This document shows, one piece after another, positions 10,165 through 20,360 of a stretch of DNA of 64,000 nt. Every line of letters begins with the position of its first letter. Positions within the stretch are counted from its first letter, which is position 1. Location: assembly GCA_963575745.1 (NCBI GenBank), contig CAUYUJ010019899.1, forward strand, positions 1 to 64,000, read 5' to 3'. The position numbers and the translations under genes are program-made. Below the pieces are notes generated by a model. That model made no database searches. It saw only the letters and a list, made by a program, of their open reading frames with translations, and was not told where the DNA came from. The stretch is from Prorocentrum cordatum. Lineage: Eukaryota; Sar; Dinophyceae; Prorocentrales; Prorocentraceae.

Positions 10165-10400
10165 TGTCGTCTTTGTCGTCGTCGTCGTGGTCGTCGGCGG
10201 GTCGTCGTCGTGGTCGTCGGCGTCGGCGTCGTCGTCGTCGCGGTCATCGTGGTCGTTCGTGTCCGCCTCGCTGTCGGCGTCGCCGTCGCTAACGTCGTCG
10301 TCGTCGTCGTCGGCGTGGTCGACGTGGTCACCGCCGCCGTCGCCGTCGCCGTCGTCGTTGTCGCTGCCGCCATCGTGGCCGTCGTCGACGTGGCCTTCCA
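9490..10400 (+). repeat. GTC/GTT trinucleotide region
   Basis: Interrupted (GTC)n over 900 bp in three main blocks (9492-9547, 9690-10000, 10115-10395). Between them are non-repetitive islands, for example 10020-10095. All frames are low complexity. Confidence 0.9.
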
Positions 10401-10566
10401 GACAAGGCCTCGCTCAAGATCCGCCGCCGGACCCCGGGAGCAGCTCCCCCGGCCCGTGGGTCGAGCCGCGTGCAGCCGTGGCGACGAGAGCCTCCGCCAT
10501 CGCTCGAGAGCGCCCGAATCGACGACGCCCGTCGCTGCAAGCAGTTCCTGTGGGGCGGTCGTCGCT

Positions 10567-10749
10567 TACTCCAGATTTCGTAATAAAGGGAGGGGGGTCT
10601 CATTCCGGGGGGGGTCTCTTCCAGGCTATCTTGGAGGGCCTGGGGGGGTCTGGGGACGATGTTCTGGAGGGTTCTCCCACGGGGGAGGTCTGAAATGGCT
10701 TGTCTTGGAGGGTCCAGCCCCCCTCCCTTTTATTACGAAATCTGGAGTA
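10567..10749 (+). mobile_element. Family C MITE-like element, copy 1
   Basis: 183 bp bounded by TACTCCAGATTTCGTAATAA and its inverse TTACGAAATCTGGAGTA. Interior: CCAGGCTATCTTGGAGGGCC, GGGGACGATGTTCTGGAGGG, GTCTTGGAGGGTCC. Related copies lie at 12108 and 49724. Confidence 0.85.
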
Positions 10750-10799
10750 TTCAGTGTCTTGCCGGTAGGCGCGGGCCCTCGCAGCCCCCTCCCTTTCCC

Positions 10800-11360
10800 C
10801 CCCCCCGTGGAGTACATCTTGGCCCTTGGCTGTTCTTGGCGCCTGTCTCAGGCAGGTGGAGCTTCCCCCAGAGGACGCACTGTTGCAAACAGTCGCGCTG
10901 AGCAGAAGTTGAGGCCCCAGACCGCCCCCCCCCTCCCCCCCTTTCCGCCCAATGCCGGAACGCCGAGAAAAGAAATCGCATGGGCGCTGCGTAATGGGGG
11001 GGTCATAAATGGAGGGGTGGCGAGGGTGGTTCGAAAGGGTACCCAAACGGTACCTAAACGAGCCCCCTGGGGCTCTGGAGGGGCCCGAGAGGGGCACGAA
11101 AGGAGACCTTTTCTGACCCCCCCATTTGTGACCCCCCCATTAAGCAACGCCCAAATCGCTCACAAAACGATCCAGGACGAAGGGCAGCTCCCCAGGAAGT
11201 GCTCCAGAGCGCTGGGGACCCCGCACCCAGACCTCGTCGTCGTTTCGCAGCGTCGACCCCCCGAGGCCTGCGCCCCTGTCCCAGTCATGCTTGTTCCACG
11301 GCGTCGACCCCCAGAGGTCTGGGCCCCTTTCCCAGGACCGGTCTGGAGCATGACCGCCCC
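10800..11360 (+). repeat. Composite-repeat flanks without the 91-bp array
   Basis: 10805-10975 matches the left flank of V1 (GTGGAGTACATCTTGG, GCACTGTTGCAAACAGTCG). 11160-11230 matches its right flank (ACGATCCAGGACGAAG, AGGAAGTGCTCCAGAGC). Where V1 carries the 91-bp array, this locus carries an inverted-repeat element instead. Confidence 0.7.
10992..11142. mobile_element. TAATGGGGGGGTCA inverted-repeat element
   Basis: Starts TAATGGGGGGGTCATAAATG and ends CATTTGTGACCCCCCCATTA, an inverted repeat of about 20 bp. 151 bp, single copy here, nested in the composite repeat. No coding capacity. Confidence 0.65.
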
Positions 11361-11414
11361 CCCCCCCTTCCCACCCTTCCGCCCATGTGTCGCAGCGCCG
11401 CCGAAAGCTATATT

Positions 11415-11472
11415 ACTATAATATATATATATAATACATACACACATACATATACATATACATATACATATG

Positions 11473-11515
<43 letters not shown>

Positions 11516-11925
11516 GTATACATACACATACACATACACATATACATACATACATACATGCATACACACATACATGCATACATGCATACACCCATACACA
11601 CATATATACCTACACATATACATACATACATACACACATACATACATACATACATACATACATGCATACATACATGCATACATACATACAAACATACAAA
11701 CATACAACATGCATACATACATACATACATACATACATACATACATACATACATACATGCATGCATACATACATGCATGCATGCATACACACACATACAT
11801 ACATACAAACATACATACATACATACATACATACATACATACATACATACATACATACATACATACATACATACATACATACATACATTCATTCATACAT
11901 ACATACATACATACATGCATGCGAC
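11415..11925 (+). repeat. CATA/TATACA satellite
   Basis: About 510 bp: TA repeats, then (CATATA)n, then (CATA)n with GCATGCATG variants. The long frames reading alternating Thr/Tyr/Ile/His or Met/Tyr/Val/Cys are artefacts. Confidence 0.95.
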
Positions 11926-12107
11926 AGAAGAAATCGCTCGTTTTGTGCTCTGCCCAGAAGTTCGACGGGGCAGTCCGGCCGCGGCGACGGGGGGCCTCCC
12001 CGGGAGAGGCCCAGCCGAGGGGGGGGGGGACGCCGGGGGTGGACGGAGCCCCCACCCGGACACGTCGATTAGTGCGGGTTGGCCCAAAAGTCAGGCGAGC
12101 GCAGACA

Positions 12108-12286
12108 TACTCCAGATTAACAAAAGGGAGGGGGTCTGGACCCTCCAAGACAAGCCATTTCAGCCCCCCCCCCGTGGGAGAACCCTCCAGAACATCGTCC
12201 CCAGACCCCCCCAGGCCCTCCAAGATGGCCTGGAAGAGACCCCCCCCGAAATGAGACCCCCCTCACTTTATTACGAAATCTGGAGT
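12108..12286 (-). mobile_element. Family C MITE-like element, copy 2 (minus)
   Basis: TACTCCAGATTAACAAAAGG at the left (the CGTAA of the terminus is damaged), intact TTACGAAATCTGGAGTA at the right. The interior is the reverse of the 10567 copy. Confidence 0.8.
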
Positions 12287-12660
12287 ACATTAAGGGGGCG
12301 TGGATTAGCGACAGGTCCCGTTTCAAGGGGAAATCGCGGATTTCCGCCGCCGAGCGAGGCGGCGCCGGCCGCGTTTCGGGGAGGGCACCTCCTCCGATCC
12401 ATGGATTCGGCGACCGCGCGCGAAACCGAACGCTAATCCATGTCTGCGCGGCCCCGGAAAAAGAAGGTCCAGCGACAAGGGGTGGTGCAATAGATCTGGT
12501 GCAATAGATGTGTTGGGTTGCAGCACATTTGGGGCGTGCAGTACATTCCGGGGCACGCATGCATTGCTGGATTTTCGCATGCAACACATTACCTGCAACA
12601 CAATGCAATACAATTCTCAGGCGCAATACATTTGCAATACACTTGCCCCGAATCTATTCC
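12287..12660. other. Intergenic, with TGCAATACA-type short repeats
   Basis: 12287-12480 shows nothing recognisable. 12485-12655 contains many scattered copies of GCAATA(G/C)A and ACA(C/T)ATT motifs, a degenerate short-period repeat of lower GC than its surroundings. Confidence 0.5.
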
Positions 12661-12810
12661 AGCTGGACCCCTTTTTCGGTCACCCAAATTCGTGAATTGT
12701 CCGTTTTCGGTTCTCGAGAGGGCGCCGCGGCCGTCATTTTCCAGGCCTGCGCTTGCCAGGTTTGGGCCCGAGGTAGTTTTCGCGAAACCACGCTTCAGGA
12801 GGGGAAAAAC
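12661..12810 (+). mobile_element. Family F element, copy 1
   Basis: Shares AATTGTCCGTTTTCGGTTCT, GAGAGGGCGCCGCGGCCGTC, GGCCCGAGGTAGTTTTCGC and AAACCACG with 62225-62384 and 53188-53333. The ends here are degraded. Confidence 0.6.
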
Positions 12811-13299
12811 ACACAGACACAATTAATCGTCGGTTCCCAGGAAAATATTGGAAAATATGGGAAGTGGGGGGGGAAGACAAAAGCCCAGAAAATATAGGAA
12901 GATATGGGGAATCTTTTTATTTGGGTGTCTTTATTGGTGTGTTCTGGGGCCCCCTCAGTCGTTTTCACGAAACCACGTGGTGCCCAAGGGGTGTCTGCCC
13001 CTCCCCGAGGACAGCACGCCCGGACAACAAAAATAAAAAAAAATAAAAAAAAAACACGGCGCCCGCAGCTCGCTCGGAGGCCCGGACCTCCGGCAGCCTT
13101 TTCGGCGCCGCTCGGCGAGCTGCTTTCTTGTTTCTTTCTCGGCGGGGGCCCTCGAGGGCCCTCCTATGGGTCGCCTCGCGGACAAAACGCACGCGCACGG
13201 CGGGGGCCCTCGAGGGCCCTCCTATGGGTCGCCTCGCGGACAAAAGCGCACGCACACGCAGCCGAGGCAGGCACCCGGCTCCCCTTCGCGGCGTGGAGA
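12811..13299. other. Intergenic; 58-bp tandem duplication
   Basis: No gene supported. 13142-13258 is a two-unit tandem repeat (GGGGGCCCTCGAGGGCCCTC, CTATGGGTCGCCTCGCGGAC), each unit containing the palindrome GAGGGCCCTC. An A-rich stretch lies at 13020-13054. Confidence 0.6.
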
Positions 13300-13900
13300 G
13301 AGATCACGACGGGAGGCTGTTCGCCTCTCGTGGCCTCCGGGGGCCCTCGCCGGGCCTCGGGACCGTCAAAAGATGTCTCAGGAGGGGCATCGGCGCCGCC
13401 TCGGCCTGAACGAGACGAAGCGACGCGAGGCCGGGGAAGAGATGGAGGAGGAGGATCAGGTGAAAAGTCAAGGGAGGGAATTCCACCTAGACCCTGACCA
13501 TCGGCGTTTACGAAACGGCCCTGGGCCTTTACTGAACAGCCCTGCCCTGTTCGATTCCTTCCTTGGGTGCGTATATTCTAGACGCTTCGCTTGTCGGGGT
13601 GCTCATTATAGGGGGGGGATTTTCTGCCCTCCAAGAATAGGAGGAGGGGGAGAGCGAGGGGAGGAGAGAGGCAACGGAGGAGGAGAAGGAGTAGAAGGAG
13701 AAGGGAGGGGGGAATACCCTGACCCCTTCGGGTCGTGGAAAAATCGCGACGGGAGGTTTTTCGCTATGCTCGGCCCCCAGGGGGCCATCGCCAGGCCTCG
13801 GGACCGTCAAAGATGTCTCAGGATGACGGGCCGGTCCCGCGGAGTCCAGACCTCTGGGAGCTGACGCTGTGAAAGAATCACAACGTCGGGGGTCTGGGCA
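13300..13900 (+). repeat. Segmental duplicate of 20.36-20.88 kb, with family R blocks
   Basis: From GGCATCGGCGCCGCCTCGG through GAGGAGGATCAGGTGA, GGGTGCGTATATTCTAGACG and ATACCCTGACCCCTTCG to GACTGGG-type ends, this matches 20360-20880 in the same orientation with small differences. Family R blocks flank it (about 13300-13385 and 13740-13895). A short open segment (GLNETKRREAGEEMEEEDQ) is conserved in both copies and is followed by a GT, so it could be a duplicated exon, but I cannot identify it. Confidence 0.75.
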
Positions 13901-13963
13901 CTGGGGGCACTGGGCAGGGGCGTCCGAGCGATGGCGAGGACGTCTCGAACCCTAGACCTTTGT

Positions 13964-14276
13964 GGGCCCCGGAAACGGCAGGGCCGTTTTTACACCGTTT
14001 CCCCAAAAATGCCCCTTGAAAGTGGAAACGGCAAAAAAACAGCGACCAGAAACGGCAAAAAAACAGCTCCAGGATTGGAACCGGAGCCGGAACCGGTCAA
14101 AAAAACGGCGACGGAACAACCGGTAACAAAAAAAACGGAACCGCCGGAACCGGAGCCGGAACAGCCGGAACCGGTCAAAAACAACGGCGACGGAACCGGT
14201 CAAAAAAACGGCGTCGGAGCCGGCAAGAAACGGCAAAGCGGAACCGGTGAAGAAACGGCCCTGTCGTTTCCAGGGC
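13964..14276 (+). mobile_element. Family D inverted-repeat element, copy 1
   Basis: Begins GGGCCCCGGAAACGGCAGGG and ends CCCTGTCGTTTCCAGGGC. The interior is a degenerate minisatellite of GGAACCGGTCAAAAAAACGG units. The other copy, reverse-oriented, is at 19382-19616. Confidence 0.75.
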
Positions 14277-14397
14277 TTTGACAAAGCCCTGGACCCCTTC
14301 CCGGGGGAGGGGGGGCGCCGGCTTCCCATGCCGAGCCATTCTTGGACGGCGCCAGAGTGCGAGTAATGTCGCGCTCTCGCGCCGCCATCCCAGGTGA

Positions 14398-14550
14398 GAG
14401 GAGGAGGAGGAGGAGGAGGAGGAGGAGGAGGAGGAGGAGGAGGAGGAGGTGGGCGGCGCCAGAGCCCAGTGAGGGACCATCGAGGCCGACGTCGACGACG
14501 ATGACGATGACGATGACGACGACGACGATGACGATGACGATGACCATCTT
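14398..14550 (+). repeat. GGA then GAC microsatellites
   Basis: (GGA)n at 14398-14450 and (GAC/GAT)n at 14493-14545. Confidence 0.9.
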
Positions 14551-14839
14551 GCGAAGCAGGCGCGCGCGACATCGAGAAGTGCACGGGGGCTGGACGTCTG
14601 AGCGACGGCAGGTCCTCTCGGGGCGTTCCCTGGTAGCTCTGGCGGCCCAGCAGCGGCCCTCCCCGAGGCCGAGACGGGCGAAAGACAGTGATGGGCGCCT
14701 GGACGTTCCGTCAAGAGGAACAGAAGACTGCATCAACACAAGCTCTCGGAGGCCCGCACAGCTTTCGTCAAGAGGAAGAGAAGGCGGCATCAACACAAGC
14801 TCTCGGAGGTCCGCGCAGCTTTCTGTTGCATCGGCGCAA

Positions 14840-14947
14840 GACCCCCCTCCCTGGCGCACGGGGCGCGCCGGGGGGCGGCGCCAGGGGCAACGCCAGGAAT
14901 CGCCCAGCGCCGATCCAAGAAATCCGCGCGGACCTCCGAGAAGCCAC
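14840..14947 (+). repeat. Family G foldback-like repeat, copy 1
   Basis: Contains GCGCCGATCCAAGAAATCCG and CGCGGACCTCCGAG, shared with 58251-58333 and, diverged, with 23520 and 39562. Confidence 0.6.
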
Positions 14948-14974
14948 GTTTACGTCGTCAGCGGGTGACGGCCT

Positions 14975-15074
14975 CGACGCCCGTCGTCGTCGTCGTCGTC
15001 GTGGTCGTCGTCGTTGTCGTCGTCGACGTTGTCGTCTCCCGTCGCTCCTCGTCGTCGTCCCCTGTCGCCCGTCG

Positions 15075-15133
<59 letters not shown>

Positions 15134-15247
15134 TTCTCCCGTCGCCCCTCGTCGTCATCGTCGTCGTCTTCGTCGTCGTCGTTCCCAGTTCCCTCTCGTC
15201 GCTATCGTCGGCGTCGTCTTCGTCGCTGTCGTCGTCGTCTTTGTCGC

Positions 15248-15279
<32 letters not shown>

Positions 15280-15640
15280 TCCCGTCGTCGTCGTCATCGT
15301 CGTCGTCGTGGTCGACGTTGTCGTCTCCCGTCGCTCCTCGTCGTCGTCGTCTTCGTCGTTGTCTCCCTTCGCCCCGTCGCCCTCATCAACGTCGTTGTCT
15401 TCGTCGTCTTGTCGCCCGTCGTCGTCGTCGTCGCTGTCGTCGTCGTCGCCTCTTGTCGCCCCTCGTCGTCGCCGTCATCGTCGTCGTCGTCTTCGTCGTC
15501 GTCGTTGTCGTCTCTCGTCGCCCCTTCTCGTCGTCGTCATCGTCGTCGTGGTCTTCGTCTTTGTCGCCCGTCGCCGTCGTCGTTTTCACCGCTGGCGTTG
15601 TCGTTGTGGTCTCCAGTCGCCCCTCGTCGTCGTCGGATAT
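14975..15640 (+). repeat. GTC/CGT trinucleotide region
   Basis: About 660 bp of interrupted (CGT)n with recurring CTCCCGTCGCCCCTCGTC and TTGTCGCCCGTCG phrases, i.e. a higher-order repeat on top of the trinucleotide. Confidence 0.9.
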
Positions 15641-15769
15641 TCTTATCTAGAGAATGAGTGTTGTTGATCTCCGGAAACGGTTCTGCGCGCTCTCGCCTCG
15701 ACGTTGGCTGCATTTGATTTGAGAAAGCGAGGCTCCCGCGCGAGCGTTGGCTTGAGTGTGAGAGTGTGC

Positions 15770-15965
15770 CCTTGGAGGCCCTGCTTCGACGACAACGGCT
15801 CCCGCTCGACACCTCCTCAGAATTTACCCTAAGGCACCCTGCCCAGAGAGGCCCCCGAACTCAGGAACGGCGCTCTCGCTCGAGAGTTCCTCGCAACTCA
15901 GTCAAGTTGGCGGAGGCCCAGCCTCGGCGACAAGGGCTCCTGCTCGATCCTTCTTCACAATTCTT
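15770..15965 (+). repeat. 125-bp tandem repeat, about 1.5 units
   Basis: AGGCCCCCGAACTCAGGAAC, GGCGCTCTCGCTCGAGAGTT, CGGCGACAAGGGCTCC. The same unit makes the array at 17195-17700, so 15770-17700 is one interrupted locus. Confidence 0.75.
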
Positions 15966-16184
15966 TACGCTTCGCGTATCCCCACCAGCCCATCTCACAG
16001 CAGCAACTCTTGCGAAGCATGCCGACAGTCATGTTTTTCAGGCGTGTGTCCGCTTGGCCCCGCATATCTCCCCTGTTCCTCCTTCCTCCCGCCTCCTTGT
16101 ACATCCTCCTTGTGGGGGGAGCGGGAGAAGGACGAGGCGGAGGAGGAGGGAGAGAAAGCGCTCCTCGTGATTTGAGTCGTTTGG
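15966..16184 (+). repeat. 200-bp block shared with 56.65-56.86 kb
   Basis: ACGCTTCGCGTATCCCCACC, GCATGCCGACAGTCATG, CAGGCGTGTGTCCGC and CTTGTACATCCTCCTTGTGG match 56650-56860 almost base for base. Both copies are followed by the GTGAGTCGTTCGGGC array. Confidence 0.85.
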
Positions 16185-16575
16185 GGTTTCTCGTCCTGGT
16201 GTGAGTCGTTCGGGCCCTTCTTCCTGGTGTGAGTCGTTCGGGCTCTTCGTGGTGTGAGTCGTTCGGGCTCTTCGTCCTGGTGTGAGTCGTTCGGGCTTCT
16301 CGTGGTGTGAGTTGTTCGGGCCCCTCATCCTGGTGTGAGTCGTTCGGGCCCCTCCTCCTGGTGTGACTCGTTCGGGCTCCTCGTGGTGTGAGTCGTTCGG
16401 GGCCCGCGTCGTGGTGTGAGTCGTTCGGGCTCCTCGTGGTGTGAGTCGTTCGGGCGCCTCGTCCTGGTGTGAGTCGTTCGGGCCCCTCCTTGTGGTGTGA
16501 GTCGTTCGGGCTCTTCGTGGTGTGAGTCGTTCGGGCCCCTCGTCCTGGTGTGAGTCGTTCGGGCTCCTCGTGGGG
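16185..16575 (+). repeat. GTGAGTCGTTCGGGC minisatellite
   Basis: Units of about 23-34 bp alternate between a CTCCTCGTG and a CCCCTCGTCCTG tail. The same array occurs at 57060-57383. Minus-strand frames reading Glu/Arg/Leu/Thr/Pro repeats are shadows. Confidence 0.9.
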
Positions 16576-16795
16576 CCTCTTGGGGGCCTCTTGGAGCCTC
16601 TTGGGCCTCTTGGGGCCTCTTGGGGGCCTTGGGGGCCTCTTGGGGGCCTCTTGGGGCCTCTTGGGGCCTCTTGGGGGCCTCTTGGGGGCCTCTTCTCTTG
16701 GGGCCTCTTGGGGGCTCTTGGGGGCCTCTTGGGGCCTCTTGGGGGCCTCTTGGGGGCCTCTTGGGGCCATCTTGGGGCCTCTTGCGACCTCCTCA
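16576..16795 (+). repeat. CCTCTTGGGGG tandem array
   Basis: Period about 11 bp, some 20 units. Shorter versions of the motif occur at 30500-30610 and 38225-38300. Confidence 0.9.
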
Positions 16796-17194
16796 GAAGC
16801 GCAAATGAGCGCTGCCCCCTGAGAAGGACAAAATGAGCCCAAAACCTTCGTAAAATCAATGGTCTTGCTAGGAAGGAAGATGAGTGCGGCCCCCATCAGA
16901 AGGCCAAAATGGGGCCAAAACCGTAGTAAAATCCATGATTTGGGCTTCAAAGAAGAGCAGAGGGGCCAAACTACCCCCCCCCCCCCTCGAGAGCAGAATC
17001 CTCGTGAGGGTCGTCGTTTTTTGGCCCTCCCAGGAGTCGAAAAAGACCCCCTTGATCCCACTCGGCCCGCCCTCTCCAGGTCCAGGGGAGGGGGTAGGGG
17101 GAGGGGTAAACCCCTCCCCGAAGGGGAAGATAGGGGGTTAGGGGGTTGAGAACAGAGAGAGCTCCCTAAACCACTCACGCCCAAAGGGCTGGTG
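16796..17194. other. Unique spacer, no gene recognised
   Basis: Contains a diverged direct repeat: AAAACCTTCGTAAAATCAAT and AAAACCGTAGTAAAATCCAT about 75 bp apart. No supported gene. Confidence 0.5.
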
Positions 17195-17700
17195 GGATTT
17201 ACTCCGTGAGCCCCTGGCCAGGAAGGCCCCCGAACTCAGGAACGGCGCTGTCGCTGGAAATGTTCTCGCAAGTCATTCAAAACTGTGGAGGCCCAACTAC
17301 GACGACAAGGGCTCCTGCTCGATACCTCCTCACGATTTACTCCGGGAGCCCCTGGCCAGGGAGGCCCTCGAACTCAGGAACGGCGCTGTCGTTCGAGATT
17401 TTCCCGTGATTCAGTCAAATTGGTGGATGCCCAACTACGACGACAAGGGCTCTCGCTCCATACTTCCTCAAGATGTATTCGCAGAGGCACTTGCCAGAGA
17501 GGCCCCCGAACTCAAGAGTGGCGCTCTCGCACGAAACTGTCTCGCAATTCAGCCAAATTGGTGGAGGCCCAGATACGGCGACAAGGGTTCCCGTTCGATA
17601 TTTCTCAATCTGTATTCCGAGAGCCTTTGGCCTGGCCAGATAGGCCACCGAACTCAGGAACGGCGCTCTCGCTCGAGAGTTCCTCGCACTTCAGTCAGTG
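17195..17700 (+). repeat. 125-bp tandem repeat, about four units
   Basis: Units carry GAGCCCCTGGCCAGG, AGGCCCCCGAACTCAGGAAC, GGCGCT(C/G)TCGCTCGAGA and CTACGACGACAAGGGCTCC. Divergence of roughly 10-15% between units by eye. Confidence 0.85.
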
Positions 17701-17824
17701 GCCGACAAGGGAGAGATTCCCCCCGAAAGGGGGTGCGATTGAAGACGAAGTGGGTGGGTGTTGAGGGTTGGGCTCTACAGAATGCAAAACACGCGTGCCA
17801 TAAGAGCGAGCAGTTTTAAAATGA

Positions 17825-17846
17825 TCGTCGTCGTTGTCGTCGTCGC

Positions 17847-17888
<42 letters not shown>

Positions 17889-18350
17889 ACTCCCAGCGCC
17901 TCTTGTCGTCGTCGTCGTCGCGCGTCGTCGCCCGTCGTCGTCGTCTTCGTCGGAGTCGTCGTCGTCTTCGTTGCTGTCGTCGTCGTCGACGTTGTCGTCT
18001 TCTGTCGCTTGTCGTCGTCGTCAACGTCGTCTTTGTCGTCGTCGTCCCCCGTCGCCCGTCGTCGTGACCCGTCATCTTCGTCGCCCGTCGTCTTCGTCGC
18101 TGTCGTCGTCGTTGTCGTCTCCCGTCGCCCCTAGTCGTCGTTGTTGTCGTCGTCGTTGTCGTCGTCGTCGCCCGTAGTCGTCGTTGTCGTCGTCGTCGTC
18201 GAAGTCGTCGTCGTCGTCGTCGTCGTCGTCGCTCGTCGTCGTCGTCGCTCGTCGTCGTCGTCGCCCGTCGTCGTCGCCGTCGTCGTCGCCCGTCGTCGTC
18301 GTCGCCCGTCGTCGTCGTCGTCGCCCCTCGTCGTCGTCGTCGTCACCGCA
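17825..18350 (+). repeat. GTC/CGT trinucleotide region
   Basis: Interrupted (CGT)n over about 525 bp. The antisense reads Thr/Asp/Arg runs. Confidence 0.9.
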
Positions 18351-18354
18351 GCCG

Positions 18355-18530
18355 TTTCGCCTCGAGGCCATTTTGGCACATGCCCGGCCCGCGGCCCGGG
18401 CCATGACGGCGAGGCCGGGCGCTGTGGTGCCTCCCCCGGCTGCCTTGTCCCGGGCCGCGTCCTTCCCGGCGCGGGCCTCGGACGCCTGCGCCGTCGCCGC
18501 GCCGCCGCCGACCGTCTGTGTCATCTTCGT
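18355..18530 (-). CDS. Candidate Ala/Lys-rich exon between trinucleotide tracts (minus)
   Basis: On the minus strand the non-repetitive island between two CGT tracts reads an Ala/Gly/Lys-rich segment (SEARAGKDAARDKAAGGG, then MARAAGRACAKMASRRNG). The AGKDAARDKA pattern recalls the LEA-like helical motif in the exon-like pieces at 42885 and 54228. There is no defined start or splice sites. The flanking GTC tracts would encode Asp or Thr runs in the same frame group. Low confidence, because GC-rich islands are often open in every frame. Confidence 0.22.
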
Positions 18531-18835
18531 CGTCGTGGTCGTCTGTGGTCGCCCCGTCGTCTTCGTCGTCGTCGTCCTCGTCGAAGTCGTCGTCGTCGCA
18601 GTCGACAGTGTCGTCGTCGTCGGTATCGTCGACGTCGTCGTCGTCATCGTCGGTCTCGTCGTCGTCGTCGACGTCGTCGTCGTAGTCGTCGGCTCTTCTC
18701 GTAGTCGTCAGTCGTTGTGCGTCGCTCTTCGTCGTCCGTCGTTCGTCGTCCGCGTCATTCGCCGTCGTCCTCGCCGTTGCCATTGCTATCGGAGTGGTCG
18801 TGGTCGTCGTTGTCGTCAAAGTCGGCGTCGTCGAT
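18510..18835 (+). repeat. GTC/CGT trinucleotide region
   Basis: Second interrupted (CGT)n block of the 17.8-18.8 kb locus. Confidence 0.85.
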
Positions 18836-19381
18836 CCCACGATGAGGGATTGAGGGAGGGAGGAGGATTGACGTTCATCCGGGAGGTTTCGATTCCTCTG
18901 GGAGGAGGCGGGTGGCCACGAGCTCTGGAGAGTTCCGCCCTTCGGGTGCCCGCTTCGGCTGCGTTGCATTGCTCCTGCTCCTCCTTCCCTCTTCGTTCCA
19001 CCTCACCCTCCCTCGCCCGCGCCGTCGTCGTTCCTCGCCCTTCTTCATCGGCCGTCCTCCCTCACCATCCAGCATCATGCTTCTGTAAACTCGTTCCTGT
19101 CACTTGGCTCACACTGCTCCTCCTCATCGCCAGCTCTGTTTATCCCTCCTCTTTCTCCTCCTCGATCCTCGCTGTTCAGCGAGATACGGCAAGCGATGTT
19201 CGATATATGTTTTTACTCTTTCGTTTATCATTATTCTGTGATTCAAAATGATGATTTATTCAATCATTAAAATATGGTGTTAATCTGACATTTGCCATTT
19301 ACGGTGTTGCGATACGCGCATGCGGGGGAGGCTGGAAGTGGAGGGCGCCCACCGCCGCCCGCTACCACTTTGAGCCTTAGT
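18836..19381. other. No recognisable feature
   Basis: Mixed sequence; 19195-19310 is unusually AT-rich for this window (TTTATCATTATTCTGTGATT). No gene supported. Confidence 0.5.
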
Positions 19382-19616
19382 GGGCCCTGGAAACGACAGG
19401 GCCTTTTTTTACCGGTTCCGTTTTGCCGTTTTTTTGCTGGTTCCGACGCAGTTTTTTTACCGGTTCCGTCGCCGCTTTTTTGACCGGTTCCGGCTCCGGC
19501 TCCAATCCTGGAGCCGTTCCCTTGCCGTTTCCGGTCGCCGTTTTTTTGCCGTTTTCATTTTCAAGGGACACTTTTTTGGAAACGGTGAAAAAACGGCCCT
19601 GCCGTTTCCAGGGCCC
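19382..19616 (-). mobile_element. Family D inverted-repeat element, copy 2 (minus)
   Basis: GGGCCCTGGAAACGACAGGG at one end and CCTGCCGTTTCCAGGGCCC at the other. The interior has ACCGGTTCCGTCGCCG and TTTTTTGCCGTTT units, the reverse of 13964-14276. This copy has fewer internal minisatellite units. Confidence 0.75.
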
Positions 19617-20360
19617 ACAAAGCGTTGAGCACAGCGCAGTTGGGGAGGGCGAGCAGTGGCAGAACACAGTGACGGTGCACCCGATCCCCTCTGTGATGTT
19701 TCGGCGGCGAGCAGAAGCCCTCGCGCCCTCGGAGAAGCCTTCTGTGTCTTCGGGGAAGGCTCAGAAAATTATCCTAGTGCGACCCTACCTAGGAGTTGCA
19801 GGATCTAGGAAAGCAACATCAAACACTTAGATGAAGCTAAGTTAAGCTAATATGAAGTGAAGCTAAGATGAAATAAGAGAAACTAAGATGAGATAAACAA
19901 CGCTAAGCTAAGGGAACGTCACTGGGGGAACCGCGGGGCGGATGCCGGGGGAACCGCCCCGGGCGGGTTCCACTGCCCGGCCCTTTAAGCCTAATAGTAA
20001 GAACCCTTCTAGGCAGAGCCTAGGTAGGGAACTTGTCAGAAGGCCGGGGAACTTCCGAGCCTTCTGAGAGGGCCCGCCCATTCTTGCTTCTCCCCCGGGC
20101 TCGCCGCCGATCCCCCCCCCTTCTCCTCTCTCCTCGCGGAAGAAGGGGCCGGCGGCTCGGTAGGGGGGGGGACGCTTGGATTGGGGATCCAAGATCGGGA
20201 CGCGAGCATCGAGGATCGCGCAGGACGAGAGGGAGGCCCGCCCCTTTCTCGCTTCCCCCCCCCGGGCTCGCCGCCGAATGCTGGGACCGACGGGGCGCAA
20301 GCGCCGCGGGCATAACTGTCCGGACGCCACGAGCGCGCGCGCGCGCGCGCCTCGGGGGGG
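19617..20360. other. Intergenic; AT-rich AAGCTAAGATGA tract and AGAAGGC repeat
   Basis: 19700-20100 is related to 1695-1850 (see there). 19828-19912 is a short-period repeat of GAAGCTAAG and AAGATGA motifs, distinctly AT-rich. 20331-20352 is a (GC)n tract. No gene supported. Confidence 0.55.

Noticed and set aside
11199-12436. Very long frames through the CATA satellite
   Set aside because: They are repeat translations (Thr/Tyr/Ile/His or Met/Tyr/Val/Cys). Low complexity, no domain.
18360-18395. Possible spliced-leader (DinoSL) relic at GGCCATTTTGGC
   Set aside because: Only a few bases agree with the leader as I remember it, and the 3' part is wrong. I found no convincing leader relic anywhere in the window.
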